Shown: positions 47,320-56,084 of the stretch, in pieces | Layout of the letters: every line of letters begins with the position of its first letter | How positions within the stretch are numbered: position 1 is the first letter of the stretch | The notes under the pieces: model-generated | What the model saw: the letters and a program-made list of their open reading frames with translations, nothing else | The model's database searches: none | Told to the model about the DNA's origin: nothing | NCBI GenBank assembly: GCA_026874595.1 | Contig: CM049316.1 | Coordinates: 60,001-124,000, forward strand | Length of the DNA stretch: 64,000 nt | DNA from: Sipunculus nudus | Taxonomy: Eukaryota; Annelida; Sipuncula; Golfingiida; Sipunculidae | Direction of reading: 5' to 3' | Made by a program: the position numbers and the translations under genes

Positions 47320-47826
47320 ATGATGATGATGATGAACGAGAAGTTTGAATGTGAACTGGATGCAGCCATAGTTGCTGTGCCGAAACAAGGAGAGGCCATA
47401 CTGAATGTCATAAAAAAGTTACAAACGTCGCCTGATACGTATTTGAAAGAACCAAGGGACGGGGACGAATTTGATAAATGTTTAACACCTCTCCTCGATG
47501 TACATGATCGCTTCACGGCCAATACTGGAACAAAACTTTACCAATATATTAATTCGTATGCGAATATCACTGAAGCCACGCGCATCGCAGTCCTCATGGA
47601 TAAGGTGATGCGCCTAACGGAGGACATCTATGATATTGTCCTCCGTTGTGAGGAACTCTACAAGAATATCGTAGAGGAGTACCGCCCTAATGTGACACCG
47701 GCCGTCCACAGTCGCCACCTCGCCCGGTCGTTTTCATTTCTCGAGATACGTGTGCTAATAGAGGACATGCAAAATTATGTACAATTATGCAAGAAACGTG
47801 CTGTGAAGAAGATACAAACTGTATAA
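47320..47826 (+). CDS. Helical family protein 2
   Basis: 168 residues, five Met codons at the start. Clear paralogue of the preceding gene (shared MNEKFE-ELD start, SPDTY, DIVLRCEELYKNIV, HSRHLARSF). Upstream, a 29-base stretch ending in the acceptor CTTACAGGGA is the same as before gene 1, and the 3' flanks are similar too (near 47110 and 47998), so gene plus flanks were duplicated as a unit. Function unknown. AATAAA at 48034-48039. Confidence 0.75.
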   Translation: MMMMMNEKFECELDAAIVAVPKQGEAILNVIKKLQTSPDTYLKEPRDGDEFDKCLTPLLDVHDRFTANTGTKLYQYINSYANITEATRIAVLMDKVMRLTEDIYDIVLRCEELYKNIVEEYRPNVTPAVHSRHLARSFSFLEIRVLIEDMQNYVQLCKKRAVKKIQTV

Positions 47827-48261
47827 ATGTTTTATCGGTCAAAGTATCAAAGACTTTTCTTCTTGACTTTTCCATATTTAGATATATCGGATGTGTAACA
47901 CATTGCAAATCCTCACTTGTAGAGGTCGTGTAAGAAAACACACGTTTATGTATATATGTCATTGGTATTCTTTTGGTATTCTTTTTTACCTCCCAATATA
48001 GGGGTGGTGATTGTATTTTGTAAGTATACCAGGAATAAAACATATTTTAGTAACATAATAACTGCTTTATCGTGTCTGTTAACACACAGAAAAAGAGAGA
48101 GGTGATGCATGTCAAGATGACTGGAAAGGTTATGCGTGGTGTACAAACACTGGAGATATGTTTAAGACCTGTCCTCCCTTTATGCGGTTGATAAGTATTT
48201 GTAACGTAAACATACAGACCGACACAATAAAATAGTCCTTTCTGCTCGTTTGCTGTCCAAC
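47827..48261 (+). other. Gap between helical genes 2 and 3
   Basis: Holds the AATAAA of gene 2 (48034-48039) and a possible acceptor (AACATACAG near 48215). No ORF worth calling. Confidence 0.5.
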
Positions 48262-48807
48262 ATGGACTCAAACCTGTCAAAAGAATTTGACCATGCATTG
48301 CTGGTAGATATTCCAGCTAAAACACGTGAGCTAAATGACTGTATTAAGTCGTTCCTGTCCACACCAGACAGATTTTTCGTTGACAGCGACAGAGTGTTTC
48401 AGCTGACTCTGAAAGCACTGGTCGACGAAGACTGGTGGTGGAACGCGCGGATTCTCAAAGGACTTATGTTAGCGAAAAAGATATGTTTACAAAAGCGGTG
48501 CCAGACGGAACAGACATTAATTGCCGTGCGGATGGCGAAACTGTTTACAGAGTGGTTGAAGGATACCTATGACGTAACACTCAAACATACGGCAGACGCA
48601 TACACGCGAGTTGTGCAGCACTACCAAAGTCACAGTCGGTTTAAAGGCCCTGTGCAGAAGAGGCACCACCAGAACAAGCAATCCATAGCCTCGTTTCAGT
48701 TTCTGCTTTGGAAACACAGGCAAAATTTGGCTTTCGAGCTGGGACAGTTTAACAACGATGGCTTGCACACACAAGTGACAAACGCGGACAGCAGCTCGTC
48801 TAAATAA
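48262..48807 (+). CDS. Helical family protein 3
   Basis: 181 residues from MDSNLSKEFD; a TTG codon upstream in frame is not a likely start. It is diverged but has the same length class and helical pattern as genes 1 and 2 (STPDRFF near residue 32-38, a long helix with KDTYDVTLKHTADAYTRVVQHY, then a His/Lys-rich KRHHQNK segment and a final helix). No catalytic motif. It is followed by two AGTACA stem-loops. Confidence 0.7.
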   Translation: MDSNLSKEFDHALLVDIPAKTRELNDCIKSFLSTPDRFFVDSDRVFQLTLKALVDEDWWWNARILKGLMLAKKICLQKRCQTEQTLIAVRMAKLFTEWLKDTYDVTLKHTADAYTRVVQHYQSHSRFKGPVQKRHHQNKQSIASFQFLLWKHRQNLAFELGQFNNDGLHTQVTNADSSSSK

Positions 48808-48883
48808 GTCGGAATACGCGCACTGTAGGTCCCATCATCAACGTGTCCCAGTGTAAATGTTCAGTCTGTTCACGAAAGGTGGC

Positions 48884-48973
48884 GTCCAGTACAGGACACA
48901 CACGCACGGACGGACGGACAGACAGACGAATATGATTGGCTTTTAAAAGAGCTCTGTTTCAGTACAGAAACGG
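48884..48973 (+). repeat. Two AGTACA-loop stem-loops after helical gene 3
   Basis: 48884-48897 has stem GTCC/GGAC. 48954-48973 has stem CTGTTTC/GAAACGG. Both keep the loop AGTACA. The second stem is the counterpart of CCGTACC/GGTACGG found after gene 4, with both sides changed so pairing is kept. Confidence 0.75.
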
Positions 48974-49517
48974 ATGTAGGATTTGAACTGAATTCGTTAA
49001 ATCTCACCGTTGCTTTGTAACTCCTCTGCATTTGTGACACCAGTATATTCTATAACGGCTTCGCATACCATATATCTTGCCAAATTGAAAACATTTGGTT
49101 ACATCAATTCGTACTTGTGAATTACAGGAATAATGCAGAGTGTTACATTTGATAACCCGTGTAATTGTTTGAGACATGGGAGAATGTACAGATAACATAA
49201 CAACACTTTCACGACTGTATTTGAATCTCATGTGATAAATGTGCAAAGCAACTGAGTGGTGGTGGAACCAGTCTGAGGACAAGATGATGCGGGCGGACAT
49301 GATACATGAGAAAACACCAGAAACAGCAAACATGGACGTCTACTGTCTGCCGTAGATGAGTACAGGGGGGTATTATTGCAGCAGCAGCAGCAGCAACGTC
49401 CCATCAGAAGACACATGAAGACAAAGATGCACTAAATATGTACAAATGGACAGATCGACTGTGGTTGGATGACACTTGTTTCTTTGTTTGTATTACAGAA
49501 ACCCGTCATCCTAACCA
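48974..49517 (+). other. Gap upstream of helical gene 4, probable leader intron
   Basis: No credible ORF. It ends in TTTGTTTGTATTACAG (acceptor at 49498), 19 bases before the next ATG. A CAG triplet run (AGCAGCAGCAGCAGC) lies near 49380. Confidence 0.45.
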
Positions 49518-50042
49518 ATGGAGCCAGAATTAGTTTACCACTTTGAGGAGAAGGCGTGCGGAGAAATACAAACGTGGATGGCACAGTTGCAGAGGCACAT
49601 ATGGAATTACCGACATGATAATAACTCTTTTTTCGCCGCGAAGGACAGGAGGTTCGTGCGGCATGTCACGATGATGCACCATGAGATCGATTATTGGATG
49701 AGGACATGCACCATTGGGCTGGAACGAGCACGAAAAGTGTGTTTGGAAACGGGGCACACGACAGAACGGTCCGATGCGGCGTATCACCTGGCTCTCATAA
49801 TGGTTAAACTCTTTGAGAAAATGAGCACAGACGATATACCTGAAATATACAAAAGATACAGACACGCGTTGCAGTTGTACGAAACGCACAGGATGTTCGG
49901 AAAGAGGGCCTACGCCAGGCACCGCGACAGGTATTCTTCAATAGGAGACCTGAACCTGATGCTGATCTCTAACATTCTAAAATTGCAGATGGAACTATAC
50001 TATTTTGATTCTGCCGGTTTCTTTAGAAAACCAAACTTCTAA
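49518..50042 (+). CDS. Helical family protein 4
   Basis: 174 residues (MEPELVYHF). Most similar to protein 3: GLERARKVCLETGHTTERSDAA matches LMLAKKICLQKRCQTEQT in protein 3, and Y-RHALQLYETH matches YTRVVQHYQSH. It ends in a helix and FFRKPNF. Thus genes 1+2 and 3+4 form two sub-pairs, suggesting stepwise duplication. Function unknown. A strong 3' splice site lies before the ATG. Confidence 0.7.
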   Translation: MEPELVYHFEEKACGEIQTWMAQLQRHIWNYRHDNNSFFAAKDRRFVRHVTMMHHEIDYWMRTCTIGLERARKVCLETGHTTERSDAAYHLALIMVKLFEKMSTDDIPEIYKRYRHALQLYETHRMFGKRAYARHRDRYSSIGDLNLMLISNILKLQMELYYFDSAGFFRKPNF

Positions 50043-50323
50043 CGTGAAACCGCGGGAGCCTTACTGTACAGATGTATATATTTGTGGACTTTCCAATAAC
50101 CGAAATAGACGTTTTTTCAAGTTTATGTTATTTTCCACACAGATACCCAAACACTACTGTACTCCAGAAGAAGATAGAAGAAATCAAAACTGCAAAAGGT
50201 AATTCAATCTTTAATTTTTATTCCAAATTGTTTTCGCCGACATCATGTAAATGGTTTACCCAGTGTACAGGTACACACTAACGGACCGACCCAACCGCTT
50301 TTTCTGTTTCAATTCTGAGACGT

Positions 50324-50898
50324 CCGTACCAGTACAGGTACGGATTCAAAAACACTTAAGGTATTTGTCGTGTACATCCGGAAAACGATAATCCATTTTT
50401 TGTGCGAACTGTAGATGGCGTCCAGTACAGGACTCGCACACTAACAGACAGACGGAAGTGCTGAGCGCTTTTCCACTTTGAAATCGTCTGTCCCAGTACA
50501 GGCACGGAAAAACGACGTATAATGTCTCGTTAGGTGAATCCCACAAAGGATAATCCAGCTTCCTGCGTTGGCCCAATGTGTCGTCCAGTACAGGACACAC
50601 ACTAACAGTCTGACGGAAACGCTCGGTCATTTTTCCCCCTGTTTTGTAAGCGTCCGTACCAGTACAGGTACAGATTCGACAATTGATGTTTGGTCGAGTA
50701 AATCTGAAAAACGAAATTCCAGTTTATGGTGAACTCCAATGTGGCGTCCAGTACAGGACACGTACACTCACTAACAAAAGCGCTCTGTTTTGATCACCTT
50801 ATATAGACGTCCGTACCAGTACAGGTACGGAAACTTATTTACGTAAAAAAACCTTCTCATATATTCCACGAACCTAAATGTGGCGTCCAGTACAGGAC
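50324..50898 (+). repeat. Array of eight AGTACA-loop stem-loops alternating between two stem types
   Basis: Type A at 50324-50343, 50488-50507, 50656-50671 and 50811-50830 has stems of the CCGTACC/GGTACGG kind. Type B at 50420-50433, 50583-50596, 50746-50759 and 50885-50898 has GTCC/GGAC. They alternate A-B-A-B with about 70-95 bases between neighbours. Sequence between them is only loosely conserved (for example CACTAACAGACAGACGG). The invariant loop AGTACA and alternating stems suggest a structured, protein-bound RNA or DNA element. Confidence 0.8.
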
Positions 50899-51752
50899 AC
50901 AGACAAAATATTGCCAAGTCCATATCCGTTTTTCGCTCTGGTTATGGTATCGTTCAGTGCTGCTGCTGCTCACGTTAGCCCGTTTGGTCTCCAACGAGAC
51001 CAATTGCACTGTTGCCAAACGTCTCCTTATATACATAATTCCGCCTGTGACGTCATTCTATCAGACTCCATCACCTGCATCTGGTAGATACACAGTGTGT
51101 TTCCGGAATGTATATTCAACATGATATATATATATGTATATTATGTCTTTTTCGATATTGATAATACGTTTAGCATGTTGGCTAGGTACCAGTGATTCTG
51201 CATTGGATGTACCATATGTTCTTATAGAAGCACCCGTTCATGGCTCCTGTACTACAGGCACAATATTATATGTTTGATGTTCATGTTGCTTTGTCCATGT
51301 TGCTTTAGATTGTTTATGTAATTGTATATGTACCAGTATTCAGTTGTTGTTGTAATACATGTTACAGTCATGAGGGGGGGGGGGGGCGGCCTCGGTGACG
51401 GGACTGGTATACAACACTTGTAACAGTAACAGTCGGTGCAAATTATGTTTCTAGGAGTTACTGCATGTCCCATGGCAATATGTGTGCATGTCAATCTTTC
51501 GTACCATGTACATAACAAAAACAGACAGCAGATACGATAAACACTGCGTTTCGGTTTTTGATGTATCATAAGGTGGGACCTGCATCAGATGCATCATTTG
51601 TGCAAGGCATCTCCGGTCTAGTTGCGTCCTGCCCCCCCCCTCCTTTTTTTTTAAAATGATTTTACACTCTCTCCAAGTACAAGGGGAGATGTATTTCGCT
51701 TGGACAGTTAGCGTTGCGCTGACAGTAAAGGTGGATTTTGCGCTCGTTTCAG
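50899..51752. other. Gap, probable leader intron of the next gene
   Basis: No credible ORF. It contains a G run (51375-51386), a C run (51632-51641) and ends in CGCTCGTTTCAG, an acceptor five bases before the ATG at 51757. Confidence 0.5.
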
Positions 51753-51756
51753 ACAA

Positions 51757-52410
51757 ATGATGCTGAGTGAAAAGACAAAAATAAACCCTGTGTACAATCC
51801 TAAACCACTGTACACAATGACAAAGGAATACTTATGCGAGCGGTACAACCCGCAGATATTTTGGTTGACCGTGCCGGACATAATATTAGACGAGTTGATA
51901 GAAACAGCTTCGACGACTCAATTTTGCAGGAAGTGCAACGCTAAGTGCACCGGCGATGAATTCATACGCGACATGTGCAAGGAGCCTCCCGTGCTGAGGT
52001 GCACAAAGTGCAAGGTCATAACGAGAGATATGCGTTTGCACGCGTCGTTTCACCGAGACGTCGACCTCGAACAATATAAGACAATATCCGAGTGGCCCGA
52101 CATGATTTGCTGGGTGCACAGAGGTGCCCTTTACGTGTCCAGGTATTGGGGACCGACCCGGCCTCACGAGATCATACAGCAGCTGTGGTGCCGTGTAGAC
52201 TTGCCCGACAAATCAAAGGACGTGAACAGACTTGTCAAACAGGGGAACTGTGTTTGTGCAACAGTACCTTGGCAGTTTGGTGTTTATGAGGCATATACAG
52301 ATGGTGGTATGAGTGCACGAAGGAGGGTGACATGTCGACGGCCTCCGAAAGAATATTTCGGTGAAAGGGGGATGAAGCGCGCCAGATTACGCGTTAACCC
52401 TTTACAATAA
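51757..52410 (+). CDS. Zinc-ribbon protein, weakly like the N-terminus of ISXO2-type transposases
   Basis: 217 residues. Zinc ligands Cys57, Cys60 (CRKC) and Cys82, Cys85 (CTKC) enclose about 20 residues. The stretch after it (RCTKCKVITRDMRLHASFH, then an acidic helix) recalls the zinc ribbon and 'S-F' segment that precede the DDE domain of ISXO2-like transposases, but no DDE domain follows. The C-terminus is Arg-rich. So it could be a nucleic-acid-binding remnant or an unrelated zinc protein. It follows the stem-loop array, and its own TAA stop overlaps AATAAA. Confidence 0.65.
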   Translation: MMLSEKTKINPVYNPKPLYTMTKEYLCERYNPQIFWLTVPDIILDELIETASTTQFCRKCNAKCTGDEFIRDMCKEPPVLRCTKCKVITRDMRLHASFHRDVDLEQYKTISEWPDMICWVHRGALYVSRYWGPTRPHEIIQQLWCRVDLPDKSKDVNRLVKQGNCVCATVPWQFGVYEAYTDGGMSARRRVTCRRPPKEYFGERGMKRARLRVNPLQ

Positions 52411-52411
52411 A
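52406..52411 (+). promoter_or_regulatory. Poly(A) signal overlapping the stop codon
   Basis: AATAAA spans the TAA (52408-52410) of the preceding gene, as at 47080. Such overlap keeps the 3' UTR minimal. Confidence 0.6.
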
Positions 52412-52569
52412 CATTTTCTGGAATAGGAGGTGCCGCGTGTATATATTTTGTAAAATGAAGAACCATATGTGGTACGAGCAGCAACTGTATGAACATGTGT
52501 TATAACCATATTTGGAAAGGTGACGATGGACAATTGATTGAAGATATGTCATTGTTTTGTTTTTTCTAG

Positions 52570-52614
52570 AGCAGAGATTGCATCAACAAACATCGACCCG
52601 CAGACACCGCTGAT
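52570..52614 (+). other. Predicted 45-base non-coding exon
   Basis: Bounded by TTTTTTCTAG before and GTAAGT after, both near consensus. Splicing to the acceptor TTTGTAG at 53085 would place it in the leader of the retropepsin-like gene at 53090. Confidence 0.5.
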
Positions 52615-53089
52615 GTAAGTATGCACATTTGACATTTTTACCTTTGTGTACGGTTTGTGGTTGTTTTATGTTTTCAATCAGAATATAATGATCGGGTACA
52701 AATGGGCTGATAACGAGACGGAATGGCAGACGAAGGAACGCACATCTGACAACAATTAATTATTGTAGTTTTTAGTCTGCGTCCCTGTACTGGGCCGTAA
52801 TAATGATATGTTTTTTGATGTGAAAGAAAAGCTTGTATAATTATATTATGTATCTGATATATGTATCTGATATTGTTGCATAATCAGTTTATGTGATTAA
52901 CCAATTACCACTGGCTCGTGGTAACCTCCAGTTATGGTATATACGTGTGATAAACAGGGATTAACGTCAGTAAAAAATTAATGCATGGCATGCATATCTT
53001 CTCTATCCTATTTAAATGAGACATAGAGAGAGAGAGAGAGAGAATTTGTATGATCTGTTTATGAGAGTTTGTGTTTCGTTTGTAGAAAG

Positions 53090-53542
53090 ATGACATACTA
53101 CAACGTAACTGTTGATGGCATCGGGTGCAAGCATTTCATCCTGGACACAGAGAGTCCAATCTCTATGGTTGACATGAAGGTGTTTCTACCACAGAACTTC
53201 TGGTACACCCCGATGTGGGACGACATTCTGCACAAACCACTATTAGTGCGAGAGCCATGCAGAGCTTGTGGGGGTGCCCACAGAGGGGCCGCAGTACACC
53301 CATATAAAAAAAGACACGTACAAGTGCTCTTCGAGGACGCACTGGGGCAATGTTTCTATAATAATGTGGACATGAACATTGTCCATGATTGGAAATTCCC
53401 CAGTGCGTCAGGTGTACTGGGACGGGATTTTATTGGGAAATTCATCTTCACCCCTCATGTAAAAAGACCCGCCTTGTACCAGAAAAGGAAATTTACAGAG
53501 CGTTGCCCGGACGTGTGGGGGGTGATTGAAAATTGGGGTTAA
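53090..53542 (+). CDS. Retropepsin-like protein with altered active site
   Basis: 150 residues from the ATG right after a 3' splice site (an upstream in-frame TTG lies in the intron). FILDTESPISMV (residues 16-27) matches the catalytic strand and loop of retropepsins, with Asp19-Thr20 kept but Gly21 replaced by Glu. GVLGRDFI (108-115) matches the conserved C-terminal G-R/D element. Between them lies a Cys pair (CRAC, 57-60). Length suits one subunit of a homodimeric protease. The DTG to DTE change probably weakens or abolishes catalysis. No reverse transcriptase or gag is nearby, so it is a domesticated or captured domain. Confidence 0.6.
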   Translation: MTYYNVTVDGIGCKHFILDTESPISMVDMKVFLPQNFWYTPMWDDILHKPLLVREPCRACGGAHRGAAVHPYKKRHVQVLFEDALGQCFYNNVDMNIVHDWKFPSASGVLGRDFIGKFIFTPHVKRPALYQKRKFTERCPDVWGVIENWG

Positions 53543-53739
53543 AGTGTAAAAAAAAAAAACTTATGAACTGTGGTAAACTTTAATTGAACATTGGGTTGGA
53601 AATGTCAATAGACTTTGTAAAAACTTTGTAAACTTTAATTGAACATTTCAAATTGATTGTATATATCATCTCTATATAAATATTGTACAGGAGTAACATG
53701 TATATATTACAGTTTATCCGTATAAAAAAAAAACAACAA

Positions 53740-53958
53740 ATGCTCTTCGAGGACGCACTGGGGCAATGTTTCTATAATAACGTGGATATGAATGTTGTAT
53801 ATGACTGGAAATTCCCCAGTGCGTCGGGTGTACTGGGGAGGGATTTCATTGGTAAATTTATCTTCACCCCGCATGTGAAAAGACCTATATTGCACCAAAA
53901 ACGTAAATTCACAGAACGTTGCCCGGAATTATGGGGGGTGATTGAAAATTGGGGTTAA
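53740..53958 (+). pseudogene. Truncated duplicate of the retropepsin-like gene (C-terminal half)
   Basis: 72 residues from MLFEDALGQC, about 90% identical to the C-terminal half of the protein at 53090 (GVLGRDFI kept, catalytic Asp half absent). The 3' flank is duplicated too ('actgtggtaaactttaattg' at about 53566 and 53978). It cannot be an active protease alone. A TATTACAG acceptor upstream could allow it to be used as an alternative terminal exon. Confidence 0.6.
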
Positions 53959-54215
53959 AGTGTAAAAAAAAAATATGAACTGTGGTAAACTTTAATTGAA
54001 ATTGGGTTTGAAATGTAAATAAACTTTGTAAAAACATGGAAAACTGTAATTGAAAATTGGGGTTGATAATACCAAAAACGTATTAAAAATTGGTAAACGT
54101 TTCATCTCCTGTACAATGAAACGTTCAATATTTCAAATGTTTGTATATGTCATATTTTATAGCTTTTTCTGTATATATTGTATACACCAGATTTGTGTAT
54201 CTGTTATGTTATCAG

Positions 54216-54221
54216 AATAAA
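54216..54221 (+). promoter_or_regulatory. Poly(A) signal
   Basis: AATAAA followed by a GT-rich stretch; fits the 3' end of the retropepsin-like transcripts. Confidence 0.5.
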
Positions 54222-54406
54222 GGTCATTGTATATTTGATACAGGGTATGTTATTTTGTTTACGTGTGTGTAAATGGACAATCCTTTTAACATGTGGTTGA
54301 TGCTGAAGGAATCCAAAGGGCCGGCGGCGGGCTGGCAGACGCCCTTGGGTTTCTTCACCATCACCACAGATCACCAAGCAAGCAGCAATTATCCAAGACG
54401 TCTAAA

Positions 54407-54468
54407 AGATGACAAGAAAGCTGGAGCCGGAGGGCGGGCGGGCAGATGCTCCGGCTTTCTTGTCATCT
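54407..54468 (+). repeat. Imperfect inverted repeat in a predicted leader exon
   Basis: Arms AGATGACAAGAAAGC...CGGAG and its complement pair over 20 bases, with a 6-base bulge in the left arm and a GC-rich loop (GGCGGGCGGGCAG). It lies in the stretch ending at the donor CAG|GTATGC (54547/54548), which would be spliced to the exon starting at 54836. Confidence 0.6.
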
Positions 54469-54547
54469 CTCAAAAAGAACCCAGAACGAGTGTCGGAGTG
54501 ATGGTCCCCGCCGCCCTCACCGGCTGAAACCATCGCCGAATGTTCAG

Positions 54548-54835
54548 GTATGCTGGTTTTTTTTTGCAGTGCATGTACGTTTTTAATCAGGATATGTAGT
54601 CATGTTTGTGTACAAAATATATCTTCTAAGATACGTGCAGCGCTGTCGGTGTGTTTCTGTTGTAAAGAAACAGTAATTATGTTTTATCTTAGTTTGTATT
54701 GACTTGTCATCTGTTCTCTTCTGTTTACGTATGATGCTATGTCATCACAGGCAACATCACACATACATACCATGTACACCCCCCCCCTCTTCTTTTGCCA
54801 TAACACGTCTCATGTGTATTTCCTTATCATTTCAG
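54548..54835 (+). other. Predicted leader intron
   Basis: GTATGC at the start; a C run and pyrimidine tract then TTATCATTTCAG at the end. The ATG of the 414-residue protein follows at 54840. Confidence 0.5.
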
Positions 54836-54839
54836 AGCG

Positions 54840-56084
54840 ATGGAACAGACTGAACAGTCCGACAGTTCGTCAATAGAAGAGGAGGACGTTATATACATCG
54901 GCACCGAACGCCAGCGGAACGAGTCGGAAGCGTTAAGCATCAGAGGCTTGTTTCTGAACTACATGGAGGTTGAAGATGCTCTGAGCCTCCGTGTTGATCT
55001 CCTCGCTTTAGCCACAGACGTCAATCTGATAGATCTGCCTACGCTGCTGCCACACAGGGATGACCTCAAGTACGTGCAGTCGTATAGGGAAAGTGGAAAA
55101 TCGGAAGCGCGCTCCATTACCACTGCTTTATACGTGAACTGTTCTTTGTTCAATGTAAACATATTGGAGCTATACCACAGGCTCTTCCAAAGAGGCATGT
55201 CCAACGCATGTGCCCTGTTAAGCGAGGTATTTGAAATCGGCATATTACAAGACTGTTTCAACAATGTGGTCCCGCACCGTTACTACCCGATCGTGTTGGT
55301 GTGTGATGACGATGAACACATCATGCGGTTTACACAGTGTGAAGAAGAACAATTCATGCCGGGAGACGGATACAATGACGTAACACGTCCTGAGCCGCAT
55401 GCGCAGCAAGAAGGAGGGGCGGAAAATGCAGACCAAGCGGACGAGGGTGAGGAAGGTTTGGATGCGCGGGAGGTTTCAATAGAACGTGAATACCAACGCG
55501 TACGTGAGGCTGTTTTAGCGTATATCGAGAAAGACGTTTGGTATGAGCCGGAGTTCAGGATCGCATACACCCTGTTTGATGCCACACAATGGGACAGCTT
55601 GGTGGCCGACCTGGTCGGAAGTATACGTTTAACTAGGCTTTTAATGAAATTACTAAAAAAACACGGTATGATAGACGCCTCCTTGAGCAAAACTGAAGTC
55701 GAAGACATCTATAAGAAACAGGACGTCCGACGCGTGCTCGGTCATATCTATCGCCCTGGGGAGACAACACGGAGGAAAGCATTTAAACGCCTGTTACTCC
55801 TGAGGTTTTGCGTCCAGGTGGCGAGGCAGACAGATGCCGATAGGTGTCTCCGGGATTTCCTGCCGGCAGAGATGGACTTTAATCAACCAGGTCGCGTTTC
55901 AGGGATCACCGGTTCACATAAATGCAACGTAGCGTTGCATCCTGACATGAATTGGAATGGCCGCTTTCCCAGGAGAAAAAGGCGATATACCACAAGGCCG
56001 TCATCACCCGCCCCGTCTTCGACCTCGTCACAATCGCGTACTGAGAGCCCGTTTGATGCAGGTCGGGAATTATTGCAGTTGTGA
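54840..56084 (+). CDS. 414-residue protein with a CARD-like stretch
   Basis: The N-terminus is acidic and Ser-rich (SDSSSIEEED), then two helix-rich regions flank an acidic linker (about 175-210). Residues about 250-325 (LVGSIRLTRLLMKLLKKHGM, then a helix, RRVLGHI, and AFKRLLLLRF) follow the spacing of a CARD or related death fold; weak, by eye. The C-terminus is basic then Ser/Pro-rich. Its stop overlaps the beginning of a RING-finger frame, so the full product may be CARD-like plus RING if an intron removes the stop. The start lies four bases after a strong 3' splice site. Confidence 0.7.
   Translation: MEQTEQSDSSSIEEEDVIYIGTERQRNESEALSIRGLFLNYMEVEDALSLRVDLLALATDVNLIDLPTLLPHRDDLKYVQSYRESGKSEARSITTALYVNCSLFNVNILELYHRLFQRGMSNACALLSEVFEIGILQDCFNNVVPHRYYPIVLVCDDDEHIMRFTQCEEEQFMPGDGYNDVTRPEPHAQQEGGAENADQADEGEEGLDAREVSIEREYQRVREAVLAYIEKDVWYEPEFRIAYTLFDATQWDSLVADLVGSIRLTRLLMKLLKKHGMIDASLSKTEVEDIYKKQDVRRVLGHIYRPGETTRRKAFKRLLLLRFCVQVARQTDADRCLRDFLPAEMDFNQPGRVSGITGSHKCNVALHPDMNWNGRFPRRKRRYTTRPSSPAPSSTSSQSRTESPFDAGRELLQL

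Noticed and set aside
50324-50898. CRISPR array
   Set aside because: Repeats are hairpins of two alternating types with loosely similar spacers, in eukaryotic DNA with introns; no cas genes.
51246-51258. CCTGTACTACAGG palindrome as another stem-loop family member
   Set aside because: Its loop and stem do not fit the AGTACA or AGTAANNNA pattern.
53069-53089. TTG-initiated extension of the retropepsin-like ORF
   Set aside because: It spans the splice acceptor TTTGTAG; the ATG at 53090 is the natural start.
54273-54527. 84-residue ORF before the 414-residue gene
   Set aside because: Part of a predicted non-coding leader exon and dominated by the inverted repeat; no family features.
56058-56084. 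Programmed -1 frameshift joining the 414-residue ORF to the RING frame
   Set aside because: No X-XXY-YYZ slippery heptamer in the overlap; splicing explains it better.
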